Part shown: piece by piece, positions 10,819-21,214 of the stretch | How positions within the stretch are numbered: the first letter of the stretch is position 1 | Layout of the letters: each line of letters starts with the position of its first letter | Origin: Parelaphostrongylus tenuis | Taxonomy: Eukaryota; Nematoda; Chromadorea; Rhabditida; Metastrongylidae | Reading direction: 5' to 3' | Length of the DNA: 64,000 bases | Assembly (NCBI GenBank): GCA_019055375.1 | Contig: JAHQIW010001219.1 | Span: 1 to 64,000, forward strand | Notes under the pieces: model-generated | What the model saw: only the letters and a program-made list of their open reading frames with translations | Database searches by the model: none | What the model was told of the DNA's origin: nothing | Made by a program: the position numbers and the translations under genes

Positions 10819-10915
10819 TGTACAAAAGCCCATTTACAGATCACATCATATGTTGGCTCAAATAATAATTATGAGATATATTGAAAATTTAGCGTGGTCT
10901 TAATAAAGCACTCGA

Positions 10916-11575
10916 AATGAAGGTATTCACCAAAGTCACGATTTCAGAACTGTTTGGTTGCGATGAAACACTAATTTAATATGTTGATAGATTTCGGCAA
11001 GTCTTCTTAAGACAAATATACATTTTACCATTTTCACGATATTTGAAAGAATCAACAACGTTTTCAGTAAACGTGCACCCTTTATTTTGCCCCTTCTTTT
11101 TGAATGTGTAGGGGCTAAGTGAGAACCAAATGTGATATTGAAGTAACTCATTCACCTTTCAAGACAGACTGTCCCTGAAATCATGTTTTTCCATTTCTTT
11201 AGATTTAAATATGAAGATACCTTCTTTATAGAAATTATAAGCCGGCCTAGAATGACATAGTAGGCTACACAATGCTGCTCTGCCTCTACCACCTGCTGTT
11301 CTCTTCTTCCAAATGAATCATAAAAAATTCATTGATGTCTTCGTGCACTGTATCTCATTCAACATATTAGCTTCGTTATCTTTGAACAAGATATTTTTGA
11401 AAAAAATTGCAGATCTTGAATGGAGTGTGAACTACGTTATCTACATTCATGTTAGGAATATGATTTTCTCTAATCCGTCTTACGTTTCGAACCCATAAAA
11501 ACTTACTGGCACACAATTGCTCAGTTTTACAGCAAGAACCTACTGAAGCATCGCCATCGACAGTGAGCGTAAATA
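10916..11575. other. Unassigned stretch
   Basis: No feature recognised. It includes a 61-aa chance frame at 11313-11498. Confidence 0.35.
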
Positions 11576-11579
11576 AACT

Positions 11580-11745
11580 AGCGTACTAGCCTGCCGATAA
11601 TGAAGTCAGTGCTGCTATCCTTTCCCAAACTCCAATTCGGCGATCGCGCAATTAAAGGTTTGATGAGCCGGAGGCGCGGAAACCAACCAATGACTAGTGA
11701 TGCATGCCACTTCAAATCACCAAATTACACGCGCCTCTATCCCAT
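11580..11745 (-). repeat. Degenerate S1 SINE
   Basis: On the minus strand the body keeps GCTCATCAAACCTTT and GGATAGCAGCACTGACT, both found in the S1 copies at 10.3 and 59.7 kb. The tRNA head is heavily mutated. Confidence 0.5.
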
Positions 11746-11837
11746 CTGACGTCTTCCTCTAGAGATAAATGAACGTCATAGTTTGACTAGACTCGAATAT
11801 ACTCGAACAAATTTGAATAACTTTGTGTGTACAAGGT

Positions 11838-12090
11838 TAAAAAGTTTGTGAGAATGTTAGAGCCTTTTTAAAGTTGTCACGTCAGTGACCATCAGTAGCT
11901 TATGTACGTTCCGGCGGCATCCCTCGTTTCATCAGTGCCATATGCCGCACACTGATCCCTACAGGGGCTGGGAGACGTGTTTTGGTGATAGCACGTGATG
12001 GGACTATCACCGTTATTCCAGTAGCCGATATTGAATATGTGGACATTACCTTCCGGCTGAGTCTTTTCAAACTTCACTATTAATATTCAA
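11838..12090 (-). repeat. Foldback family F2, unit A
   Basis: Begins AAAGTTTGTGAGAATGTT and runs through CACGTCAGTGACC into a GCCGCC-rich hairpin arm. The same start and arm recur in direct orientation at 12094-12190 (unit B left) and inverted at 12240-12325 (unit B right). The distal part (about 11965-12090) is poorly matched. It contains hammerhead-like motif R8 on the minus strand and no coding region. Confidence 0.55.
11893..11942 (-). ncRNA. Hammerhead-like motif R8 (F2A)
   Basis: The minus strand shows an intact CUGAUGA (11935 to 11929), a helix II region that has lost pairing relative to unit B, GGAA in place of GAAA, then C-GUAC-A with cleavage triplet AUA. Helix I pairs CG/GC, G-U and U-A with an A-A mismatch at its base. 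Core and spacing match R7 in unit B. Changes at G12/A13 and helix II make activity unlikely. Confidence 0.45.
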
Positions 12091-12093
12091 AAC

Positions 12094-12325
12094 AGTTTGT
12101 GAGAACGTTCAAAGTCTTTTAGAGGTCATTACGTCAGTGACCGTCAGTGGTCGACAATGGCTGATGTGCCTTCGGCGGTATCGCCTACCTAATCTCCCCA
12201 TCGTTGTTATAGAGTAAGGAAGCGTGTGGCTGTGATGAGGCGGGCGATACCGCCGAAAACGTACGAAAGCCACTGGCATATTAGCCTAGGAAAAACTTCA
12301 GACATTCTTACAAACTAATTAATGT
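12094..12325 (+). repeat. Foldback family F2, unit B
   Basis: The ends are inverted repeats. Left AACAGTTTGTGAGAACGTT...CGGCGGTATCGCC (12094-12190) matches the reverse complement of the right end at 12240-12325, which contains GGCGATACCGCCGAAAACGT and ends ...ACATTCTTACAAACT. The unit is about 230 bp with no ORF. The hairpin GGCGG...CCGCC in each arm is helix II of a hammerhead-like motif (right: R7, fairly complete; left, minus strand 12150-12195: degraded, with a 4-bp helix II and GAAG). Confidence 0.6.
12226..12273 (+). ncRNA. Hammerhead-like ribozyme R7 (F2B)
   Basis: Helix I is GUGGCU (12226-12231) with AGCCAC (12268-12273), a perfect 6 bp. The core is GUGAUGA (12232-12238), so C3 is G. 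Helix II is GGCGG/CCGCC, a perfect 5 bp with a GCGAUA loop (12239-12254). GAAA (12255-12258) is followed by one extra A, then C-GUAC-G and GAA where GUA is expected (U16.1 is A). The junction layout is that of a hammerhead, but C3 and U16.1 changes predict an inactive copy. The related fragment at 17.2 kb keeps GAAAC without the extra A. Confidence 0.55.
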
Positions 12326-12329
12326 TTAT

Positions 12330-15255
12330 AGCGAGATTTTCAAAACAGTCGACTGGGAGACTAGAAGTGGTCTCTACGGCAAATCCTGGAATCTTTCGTG
12401 CTAGGTGGTTTTAAAACTTGTAGTTTTATCTGAAATTTCAAATTAGCTGTGTTAGGGCTCACCCAAATCCTGACTTAATGTATTCCTTGTAAATCTAGTG
12501 GAGTTGGCACTGCCATCACGAGGCTTTTCAGTGACCGATGTGACCGCAGCCAATATTGCAATTACTTGATCAGCGATTTGAAGAGGACACAATCTGGATA
12601 CGATCAGCTAGATAAAAAAGCCTCTTGTGGCTAAAAGGAAAAGGTTTTTCGCCAAATATTGATTACCTGGCTCTTTCGTAGAGAAAAATTGCATAGTAGG
12701 GTTTCTTAAGAAATTAATCCCAGCGAGGAAAATGCTAAATGGGTTTAAAGTGTCTTTTTTTTCGAAATAAATCAACTCACTATGGCAACTGTGCCGTTTG
12801 TTTTTCAGCGATTTCATTTCTCATTCAAAATGGCGTTAGGAGACGTTTCACTCATAAAATTGCGCATGAGTCCGGTCGATTGTGGTGACGTTTTCTCTTT
12901 ATTTTATTGTGAGAGTCATAACTAAGAAGTGCTCATGACTGTTCTATAATTGATATTGTTGGTTTCTTAGAGAGTTTTACATGTGTAAAGAGATTATAAA
13001 ACAAAGTGAAACCTTCTAGAGCAACTCGGATTGCTGGTTGTTGAAATAAATCCTTAGATTCATGCATTTCGAAATCTGGTATGAGACAGAAGTTTGTCGA
13101 ATACCAAGAACAAATCAGTCACTGAGTTTCTAACCCGCTTTCAATTTTTAGTCTCTCCTTAGTCGTTGGCTTCAGTGCCTCTTTCCCTTATTGTTGCTAG
13201 CTTTTAATAAATAGCTGACTTGTGAGTATCTATCATTTAAATAATTCATATGAGCGCTAGACATTGGTTCCAGACGCTCAGCGTGCCGTAAGTTAACTTC
13301 CTCGCATTAGAATGAATTTCTGTTTATTACTATTATACACTATTTACGACTTCTCATCACAATTTGCTGCGAGTTTCCGAGCAATTTTTGCATTGGATTC
13401 GTTTTCTCATATTCGTCCTCTGCAAAGGTCTTCGAGTACCTGAGACAACGCCTCACTTACAACTGCCATACCTCGCCCTCTTTCGCATTCTCATTAAATC
13501 ACACACTAGGATCCGCATAATCTCTATTTAGCAATCAGTGGCGAGTCAAAAATCGGCCAACTGGCCTTTTTAGATTGCCCTTCTATTGTTTCAGTCATAA
13601 AATGAAAAGGGTCCAAAATGAACTTAAAGGACTTGAAAATGGTTTGAAGGTCACTACTACCGTGCCCACATACCCCTAGTGTATGTGAGGTATCTTGTAG
13701 GTCAACTAAAGTAGTCTAGTTGCATTTTCAGTCCTAACGCTGCTGTTGTTGTTTGGTTGCATATTGTTGCTAACTGGGAGGCACTCCTGGAATTACGGTG
13801 TCGAGCGGGTAGTTTATGCCTCATTCAACTTCAACTGGGTCTCCATATCTGGGTAGGACTTCGGCGCTCTTTTGGTTCAGTTCAACTGAGGTGGAATTCT
13901 ACCAGAAATAACTAGCATCCTGATTGTAACTAATTGCAAGTGAGCGACTCTATTTGGTCACCAAGGACCAGCGAGTGCTCTTTGGCCAGGCTCATAGAAC
14001 ACCTTATGCAGATCACTTCTTCAGTGAAAACTCAATTTTAAGAAATGAGAAAAATGCTTTTCATATGGGTCTTCTAACGCTACCACTCATACTAAGATCA
14101 AATATTGTTTTGGGAACAAAAAATGAGACCATTGTGACACCTCAGTGACACCCGAATTTTGCAAGAGATCTCATCACCGAGTTCTGCTTGTGAAGTTTCA
14201 TGAAGCTGAGCTGGAAAAGTACTTCTGGCATGTTCAAGAAAGTGAAAGTAGCATCAATTTACCAGCAAGCAGTCTTCGCAAAGATCGCAACTTCATCATC
14301 ATTAAGAAGTTACTCGAAAAGAGGAGCAAGGTGGAACTTGAACTTATTAATATACTCAGCTAATTTGACGAAAAACTGGTAGTTGTAATCTTTGCAGGGT
14401 AACTTACATCGCCTTGGACAAAAAAGGTCATCGCCGGAATGGGTAAAGTGCGGGTACGATTTCTATCCAGAATCGAATATTCCACATATCACTCAGTATC
14501 CTTGCAAAGAAGTTCACTGAAGCAGCTCGTAAATGGCTTAGTCTGAAGAGACATATTGGCAAACGTGTGTTTCGCTATCCACATTGGCGAATGCAGACGA
14601 GCCATTACTACATTCTGCTATGATACAAAATTCTTAACGGAAACTTCTATGCAATATTTTTTCTCGAAGTCCCTTTTCTGACCCCAAAATCTCTGTAGAA
14701 GAAAAACCGCTTGAAATTCAGCTGTTTGAAGTCCAAGTTGCAGCACGATGCATAAAGAGAGACATAACTCCGAAACCCGATGATTTCGACTGCCGAATTT
14801 ACTGTAGTCGGAGGCGACGATCTGCATAGAGTTCAAAAGTTCGGCTCCTTCCAAATCTCACAGTGTGGTACATAACACTGGTGACTCACCCATATAAGTC
14901 TTAAAAAGGCTGTGACGAAGGCGGGCGGCCGAAAAGTTAACTGTCAAATCCCTCAAGAAGAAGACTTACATACACTTCTTGGAGCCCATATGACGTAATT
15001 TCTTCACAAAGGTGGGGATCGTAAATAGTGTAGGACATTACGCAAGTTATGCTACCTAAGGTAAATGATAAAAGTATCTGTCGTAGCTATCATCTGATGT
15101 GGTTGAGTGGACTATGCAGGGTATCGACAAGGACTATACTTCTGTTCAATTTCAGTAGTTGAGATGAGGTACAGTCTGCTGAGCAGACAGGATTTTGAAA
15201 GTAACTTTTCTACATAGGTCATGTCTAAATCGTGTGACTGGTGATAGAAGTCGAT
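12330..15255. other. Unassigned stretch
   Basis: Nearly 3 kb without a recognised element. Small adjacent frames at 13954-14148 and 14145-14363 (plus) overlap by 4 bases but match no family I know. A stop-rich continuation to 14630 gives no further support. Confidence 0.35.
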
Positions 15256-15259
15256 AAGG

Positions 15260-16400
15260 GAATATTTTTTCTCTATTCCAACCTATTGATTATGAGAGCG
15301 TTGAGTTGTTTCCTCTATCCAACTTATTGAATATGTGAAAGCGTATGATGTCTATCAGCACTTGTCGATCAAGGTGTAGAGCCGTCCTTTGAACGAATTT
15401 TATCTTCTGTTGAGACGTAGCACAGAAATACGGCTTTTCCTTCAGGCCCTCACCGCACTTATAGAAAAAGAGATTTGAAAAGCCAACACTAGATCACCAA
15501 AGCTGTTCACTGCTGCACTACAATGGTTAATGAATTCGCCTGACTGGGACGAAAATAGCATTCATTGATGGAAACTTCCTATTCAGACATTCGCTTTGCG
15601 GACAACATTCTTACCTTTTCTAGAAGTACCAATGAAGCAAAGACAATATTCAGTGAGTTCAACGAAGCGGGAAAAAAGATTGGGGTGCGCATAAACAGGA
15701 CAAAGATCCAGTTTATGAAGATTCCATGGTGCGAAGGTGATCGAAATCAACTGGATGAGCACTGATAACGGAGACCAGCTCGCACGTATGCCTTGGACGT
15801 TCAATGAACATGGCGAACAATATGAAGGAGAAATTAGACAAAAGAAGGAGAACATCAGGGGGCGCATCCAGTCTTCCCAAAGGAGCCACCGAATATATAC
15901 AGGGCCAAAACTCCGAGTTTAACTTTTCGATCCAGCAGTTTCACCGCGCTTTGTCATGCCTTTGCTCATAGTTCAACCACGTCAAAGCATATGTGCCCTA
16001 GTCACAGAACATTCGAACCATTTTCCGTTGAAATGTTTTCGTTAATTATAAAACCTAGCAGTTTAAGTAACTCATCACTTCAAAGACTGACTCATCTTCG
16101 GATTTCAGGAGGTTATAACTCGGTAGTGAAAATGAGCCAAACATATAAGAAGATGAGCAGATGGTAGATGGATGAAAAGAGCAGTGCAGTGGACTTCAAG
16201 ATTGTGCAAACCTTCTCCTGGATAAAAGCCGAAGCCATGAGTAAATGTATTCGTGGCTAACGTCAACCATACGTGCCCGTAGATGGAAACTAGTTGAGCA
16301 TTAGGGAATCGAAACAGACCACCATGGACGACAGTTGTGGGAGAGAAGAACGGATGGAATTTATGCTCGGGCCCCACTACTAGTGAAGACAGGCCATTTG
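15260..16400 (+). pseudogene. RTE-type LINE ORF remnant, subfamily A, copy 1
   Basis: The plus strand, across frames, gives PTDYESVE near 15280 (RT motif A), SPKLFTAALQW (15490-15525), IRFADNILTFSRSTNEAKT (15580-15640, catalytic FADD changed to FADN), FNEAGKKIGVRINRTK, then after about 15930 a weaker stretch. MKRAVQWTSR with a downstream ETS and PWTTVVGEKNGW...GP at 16150-16380 form the C-terminus. This is the RTE RT palm followed by its characteristic tail. The endonuclease domain is absent (5' truncation). FADN and many frameshifts show it is dead. The minus-strand 110-aa frame at 16105-16437 is its shadow. Confidence 0.75.
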
Positions 16401-16439
16401 AGTAGGGCCTTACTGCTACAGAAAGCGGGTCCTTCAAGT

Positions 16440-16535
16440 AAAAAAGTTAGCATTATTGCTGTCGTTGCTGTTGTTGCTTCAGTTGCAGTTATTGTTGCTA
16501 TTGTCGTTAATGTTGCCGTTTTTTTCGTCTATGCA
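16440..16535 (+). repeat. Imperfect GTT/GCT trinucleotide tract
   Basis: A run of GTTGCT/GTTATT/GTCGTT triplets, giving an artificial valine/alanine-rich frame. It sits right behind the RTE-A copy, where LINE 3' tails often carry simple repeats, but a link is only inference. Confidence 0.6.
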
Positions 16536-16539
16536 AATT

Positions 16540-17185
16540 CTAGTTTATGAGCTCGTGCTTATTAAAGGAGGAGTTTCTGAAAATGCTTTTTTTAGTGTTT
16601 TAGCTGGGCAGATTTTATAATGAAACATAAATGTAAATACCGAAAACACGGCCTGAATATCTCATGTGAGGAAAAAATTCGCGGAAGCCTTACTTTATCA
16701 GGTTTATTGTTTGTTCTCAGATCTCCGATCAACATTTGCGGTATTCTAATGCCGGACCTTTTTTATTTCATTTTCAAGCTCCTCCATTTTTACAAATTAT
16801 GACGCTGTAGAAAACCATTCAGAAATTGAAATAGTAGCAAAAAGTAGCTGTTACCAATGCTACTATACGAATTGCTGACGTCGTGATATCAATTACACCT
16901 GCGAGAACAGGCGAAGACCGCTAATCAACTTTATAATTCTCGTATGTGGTACCTATAAAATTTGCATTAATTGTATTCACCTGCTCATTGACGGTAAATG
17001 AAACATCTTTGTTTAGATACAATTTGATATGTATTATACGTACGACTTTGACTTGCCAACCTCGAAAAGTCTCTAAACATTCTTAGGGAGTATACTGACC
17101 GTTTAGAGCGAGGTTTAAAAACCGTCGATGAAATGGATTTTCACACATTCACTGCCAGCAGCAATCTATTGTCTGAAAAAATGGT
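16540..17185. other. Unassigned stretch
   Basis: No feature recognised. Confidence 0.35.
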
Positions 17186-17235
17186 GAATATAATGTGCTA
17201 TGGACGATACCGCCGAAACGCACTTATTGCTTTGA
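17186..17235 (+). repeat. F2 ribozyme-arm fragment
   Basis: GACGATACCGCCGAAACGCA (17203-17222) matches the helix II 3' strand, GAAA and helix III of F2 motif R7, continuing CUUAUUGC. The 5' core is not recognisable, so only the 3' half survives. Confidence 0.45.
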
Positions 17236-17239
17236 AATT

Positions 17240-17750
17240 ATATAACATCATAACACTACTAGAAAATAGTAAAAATAAAGAATGTGAATAGATGTGTATT
17301 TCGATTAGCTGCGAGCTTGACTGAACCTCACGTAGTTAAGAGTTATTCGACCAGACGCGTTAGAGAATGACTGTTGACAGCTACGATAGGCCTTGTCGAA
17401 GAAAGAGTACAAGCAAGGCAGTAGTCTCCTTGATGCAGTGATAGCACATGTCCCAGTGTGGGGGCAGCGCGATGTTCAACTCCAGTCTCATGTTTTGCAT
17501 ATCGCTCATTACTCCTAGATGTAATTCAGTATTTTACACGTCGCTCAATCCTTAGCTGTTTAAACAGTAACTAAATTGAATCACCAGAGTTTACGGTATC
17601 GTGCGGATTATCGGAGGGTACGGTTTCGTACAAGTGTAGACTACCAGCCAACCGCAGGTTGCCTTAATGTGAAACACATGCTCTCACCGTTCATCTCGGT
17701 CACCTCCTAGTTGAGTGCTTTCAGTTAAATTCGTGTTCAATCAGAATGAG
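17240..17750. other. Mostly unassigned; tRNA-like stretch at 17415-17485
   Basis: A plus-strand GATAGCACATGTCCCAGTG...GCGATGTTCAACTCC resembles the A and B boxes of a tRNA-like repeat also seen at 30895-30965. The rest shows nothing. Confidence 0.3.
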
Positions 17751-17754
17751 AAGT

Positions 17755-17930
17755 TCACAAACCAAAGCACATTTGTATATTGGGTCTTCTCATAAATTTT
17801 GGCTCTAGTGCAATAAACACCAAACTTATTGACCAAAACTAATCAAAATTGCTCAACAGCACTATCTGAAGTTTGCCCTATTAGCCTGAACACATTTCTC
17901 TTCATATTTGCCGCATAAAGGCCTCATGGC
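17755..17930 (-). mobile_element. mariner 3' end fragment
   Basis: On the minus strand, NVFRLIGQTSDSAVEQF is the extreme C-terminus of a mariner transposase (compare DVFRLMALALNSVAEQF at 26.3 kb). The terminal sequence continues to GAGAAGACCCAAT. The same terminal region is found at 26.23 kb and 27.17 kb. Nothing upstream is recognisable beyond about 17930. Confidence 0.6.
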
Positions 17931-18429
17931 ATCATGCATCATGGCGAAGCTCAACAAGTAACCGAAGCACTGTTCACCTAAACAGGAGTACTTGAGCCTT
18001 TGCACGGTTGATGTTCTCGAAAGCGGTCGATCCATTGCGTCCTAAATCGTACTCGTAAAGCACCAGGTCACGATAAAGGCTTTGTTGAGCGGTCTACTGC
18101 CGAAACATATGAGAATACATAAAAATGTTATAACCGCGCAATAAGTCTTCAAAAGCAGGATTATGCTCAGTTTTGAAGAGTGCACACTGATGCATCAACA
18201 CCGGGTAATAAGAAGTGCTTCGTATAGAATCTTCAAAAGTTGATTTGATGAACGTCGATTATCAAAGGAAGGAGATCCGCTGGTGGCGATAAGCAAAATG
18301 AACGGTAGTGCATTCCGCGGTTAGCGATCGCTTGAGAAGGTGCCATTCTTTTTGTTGACAACCGTAAATTTGAGTGAAAGATTTAATATCCGAAATGATT
18401 AACGAGGGTATACCAATCTAACGAATTCA

Positions 18430-18562
18430 TGTTTAGATTATCTCAGACAAGTTCGGTACAAATTTCATTAAAACGTACATGATCTGCTCTGGGCGCCAGA
18501 TTACACTGAAGACCATGTGCATCGCAAAATGCTTCTAACCACTGCACTACGTTCATTCGTGA
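18430..18562 (-). repeat. S1 SINE relic
   Basis: Minus-strand tRNA-like head ACGTAGTGCAGTGGTTAGAA with a degraded body (ACCGAACTTGTCTGAGATAA). The 3' part is missing. Confidence 0.5.
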
Positions 18563-18564
18563 CT

Positions 18565-19795
18565 AATGAGGTGATTGTAGAAGTAGACAGGAGATGGTTA
18601 TAATTAGGTATTCTCAGCTCATCGGTATGATGCCAAGAATTGCACGACTACTGTAGAATTGTTTTTCTGGACAGAAACACAGCTTCATAACAAAAACAAT
18701 GGGCTTTTTTCTACTTTCTCAGGCTTTCTCTAAAATCAGACCACTATGAAAGACTTTTTTCCTTTTATTCTACTTTCTTTTCGTTTTTCTCATCAATTAT
18801 CGTTCCTTTTGCTTTTTCACTAGCACACAGATGGATATACTTTCTTTTCACTTAAGAAGTCATATGTGTGAGGAGGCTGCAGATGTGTGTGCAAATTTTA
18901 TCCAGCCTAAATTGAGCAATTTTTTAGCTTTATTTATTACTTCGTTCTCTTCTTATTCTAACGGAAGGGTGTGATGTGAAATATGACGGAAAGAATTCTG
19001 AGATACGAGCAGAACTCGGATCCTGAGATGGTTTTCGAACGTCCGATTATCCTTTCTAGAGGCGAGCAATTTCTCTAGTTAAAATGAACATTCAGAGTTC
19101 TACATACAAGTAGAAGCCTGAGTTTTCCAATCTTAAGCTTATTCATGGAATTTATCGAAAAAATTGGTTTACCATTAATTTTCCCCCACTTCAGCGCACA
19201 GCATAAGCTAAAATAGATATGTTACGAAAAGTTGAAAAACTTGGTTGATTTCTGAACGAACATTGAACTCAGTGAAGCTTGCTGCGACCGCCTCAGACGT
19301 CGTGAAAGTTTACAAAAGAATCAAAAAGAGTATGGCATCGAATGACTCCATAATTGATTTGACGCTTTTTAGTAGTAGTATAACGAAAGCTATTTGCTGT
19401 AAAGTTTTTTATTGCACATCGAATTTGTTCCTTTTGGGATTATCATATTTTTGATGGTGGGCTCTAAGTGAGATTGTTTATTCAAAGAGTGCTGAACAGC
19501 TGTCTTCGTTTATTTTGTATAAAGGAAATCCTTATGGGCAAACATGATACATGGTGTGTTACATGAAAACATATCAAATCTTTTGGTAATTTTTAGCTCC
19601 TTACAACGATCTCGCGCTTCTCTTTATTGAAGTGATATTTTATTCGAAAAAGCGAAAAGGATGATAAAAAGATATGAATAGGGAAATCATGCCGGAAACA
19701 CATATTTTCTGTCGTTTTGTACCTTTACACTCGACTGCTTTCATAGACCTCGGTCAAAACAGTGCATTATCTGTAACATATCTTAAGCCTTTCAT
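18565..19795. other. Unassigned, with a T/C-rich tract at 18690-18830
   Basis: No gene recognised. The pyrimidine-rich stretch is low complexity. Confidence 0.35.
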
Positions 19796-19817
19796 GACTT
19801 TTGTTATGGCACCTGTA

Positions 19818-19866
19818 CGGTGCTAGTCACTCCTTCGACATTGCAGCCTCGTCAACTGTACGGTGC
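19818..19866 (-). ncRNA. Hammerhead-like motif R5 (F1c left arm), degraded
   Basis: The minus strand has UUGACGA (C3 changed to U), helix II GGC/GUC with a GCAA-containing loop, GAAG, then a disrupted helix III and triplet. Recognisable only by alignment with R4. Confidence 0.4.
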
Positions 19867-20168
19867 TTTTCGGTTCAGCCAAGCCCTTACAGGAGGACAT
19901 ACCCTTTAGTTTATAAGGAAATTGGAGCCGCATTACTCACAAAAACTGCCGTTTTGAGCGAGATTTATGAAAAGCAGTCGGATGAAAAGATATAATTCAT
20001 TCTATCAGCTATGAGCGGTCGACTGTTGGTCACTGCAATGTCAGAGAATTCTCACCTGACAAACGGTGATTTTGCAATTCTACGTCGATTTCTTTATATG
20101 TAGGGGTGGTTTTCCCCCTGCAAGGGTTTTGGTTTTGCAAGGGTGCAAGGGCTGAACCAAAAGACACC

Positions 20169-20211
20169 GTGCTACTGATGAGACTGCAAGATCGAAACAC
20201 GTGCCTAGCAC
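20169..20211 (+). ncRNA. Hammerhead-like ribozyme R4 (F1c right arm)
   Basis: Helix I is GUGCUA (20169-20174) with UAGCAC (20206-20211), six perfect pairs of different sequence from R3 (GCCCGA/UAGGGC). The core is CUGAUGA (20175-20181). Helix II (20182-20193) has G-C, A-U, a C-A mismatch and U-G around a GCAA tetraloop. GAAA (20194-20197) is intact. Helix III is C-ACGU-G. The cleavage triplet is GCC instead of GUH, so the conserved U16.1 is C and activity is doubtful. It has the best core of family F1. Confidence 0.7.
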
Positions 20212-20234
20212 TGTAAAAGTGTTATGACGGGCTT

Positions 20235-20470
20235 CATGAAAAGTTTAATGTATGTTAACAAATTATAAACTTTTTCGTTTTAGTGTGTCTTCAGAAAGAA
20301 CTGATCATCAGTCTAAGCTGACTGAAAATTATAGTCCCAGTAAATGCTATCTGATAACGATTGTCAATTTTTGAACTGATTCAAAGCTTTACCACCTGTA
20401 ATACAAAAACTACCAATAACGTAGTCATATATGGCTCATTTGTTACTGTTGAGTACATGTTACATGCTAT
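20235..20470. other. Unassigned spacer
   Basis: Short AT-rich gap between F1c and the RTE-B fragment. Nothing seen. Confidence 0.3.
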
Positions 20471-20474
20471 CTGT

Positions 20475-21115
20475 GGGTGCAGATGGTTGTTACAACATGA
20501 TGAACGACCTAGCTCCAGAGTTGAGCAGGAGGAAACTAGCGGTTTGGGAACGTCTAAGAGCAGCGAAGATGTAGTAAAGAGAACAAAGAACATCCGACTC
20601 CGAGCCCACCTTTTCGATTCGACAATCATCCCTGCCTTTAACGTATGCAGCAGAAATCTGGTCGTTACTTAAGCAGGATGAATGATCACTTGGCGTTACC
20701 GAACGCGCAGTCGAAAGGTCAATGCTAGAAGTACCCTGCATCTCGCAAATGAGAGAAAGGCTCCAAAGTTCCGACCTACGTCAACGATCGAAAATTCGAG
20801 ACGTCGTTCTACACGCCAGGATATCGAAATAAGGTGGGCCGGACACGTGATGCGCTTCAACGACAACCGATGGACGAGAGCCGTTACCGACTGGATTCCT
20901 CGGGATGTCAAGCGCTTTAAAGGAAGACCACTGACCCGTTGGTCCGATTTCTTCACGAAAGCGATGGAAGAAAGATATGATGCTCAGCGAATTCCTAGAG
21001 CAAGGAGGACCCAGTGGTCTACTCTTGCACGCGATAGGGAAAAAATGGAAGAGTTGCTGGTGCCCGCTCGAATTACTCGACGATCAACGGGACAACAGGT
21101 GATACAGGTGATATG
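20475..21115 (+). pseudogene. RTE-type LINE C-terminal fragment, subfamily B, copy 1
   Basis: Across frames: NDLAPELSRRKLAVWERL, LRAHLFDSTIIPAF, YAAEIWSLL, TERAVERSMLEV, SKIRDVVLHA, RWAGHVMRFNDNRWTRAV, WIPRDVKR, GRPLTRWSDFF and RREKMEELLVPAR-like residues. This is the post-RT tail of RTE elements. A 159-aa open frame (20682-21161) covers the last third. The 3' end has a short repeat, ACAGGTGATACAGGTGATA, as expected for an RTE tail. The RT palm and endonuclease are missing. It is distinct from subfamily A in its longer C-terminus (QRIPRARRTQWSTLARDR). Confidence 0.78.
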
Positions 21116-21164
21116 GCTCATATTCATTACTGTGTTCTTATGTTCATACGTACCTATTTGATTA

Positions 21165-21212
21165 TATATCATATTTCTATATACATATATATATATGCGT
21201 ATATATTATTCT
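21165..21212. repeat. Imperfect AT microsatellite
   Basis: ATATACATATATATATATGC-type repeat just downstream of RTE-B copy 1. Confidence 0.7.
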
Positions 21213-21214
21213 TT

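Larger units (their letters stand above)
10222..10915 (+). repeat. Ribozyme-bearing foldback element F1, copy b, split by a SINE
   Basis: The ends near 10222-10258 plus 10566-10650, and 10830-10915, are inverted repeats of each other (AAGACCACSCT, ATTATTTGAGCCAACAT, GTACAGCCCTATACACGTG, with scattered differences). Together they make a foldback element about 390 bp long once the nested SINE is removed. The right end contains hammerhead-like motif R3 on the plus strand. The left end keeps only the 3' half of the motif on the minus strand (loop ACGU, GUA, helix I 3' strand). Ribozyme pieces therefore face outwards at both ends. No protein is encoded. Confidence 0.7.
19798..20232 (+). repeat. 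Ribozyme-bearing foldback element F1, copy c
   Basis: The ends are inverted repeats about 90 bp long. Left TACGGTGCTAGTCACTCCTT...GGTTCAGCCAAGCCCTTACA resembles the reverse complement of right TGCAAGGGCTGAACCAAAAG...CACGTGCCTAGCACTG. Both arms carry hammerhead-like motifs facing outwards (R5 on minus, R4 on plus). The middle (19900-20140) differs from F1b, so only the ribozyme ends are conserved within the family. An internal repeat of GCAAGGGT/TTTTGG lies at 20120-20150. No coding capacity seen. Confidence 0.65.

Noticed and set aside
14540..14575. CTGAAGA near AAACGTG
   Set aside because: GAAA is missing and helix I cannot form.
16105..16437. 110-aa minus-strand ORF
   Set aside because: Antisense to the C-terminus of RTE-A copy 1.
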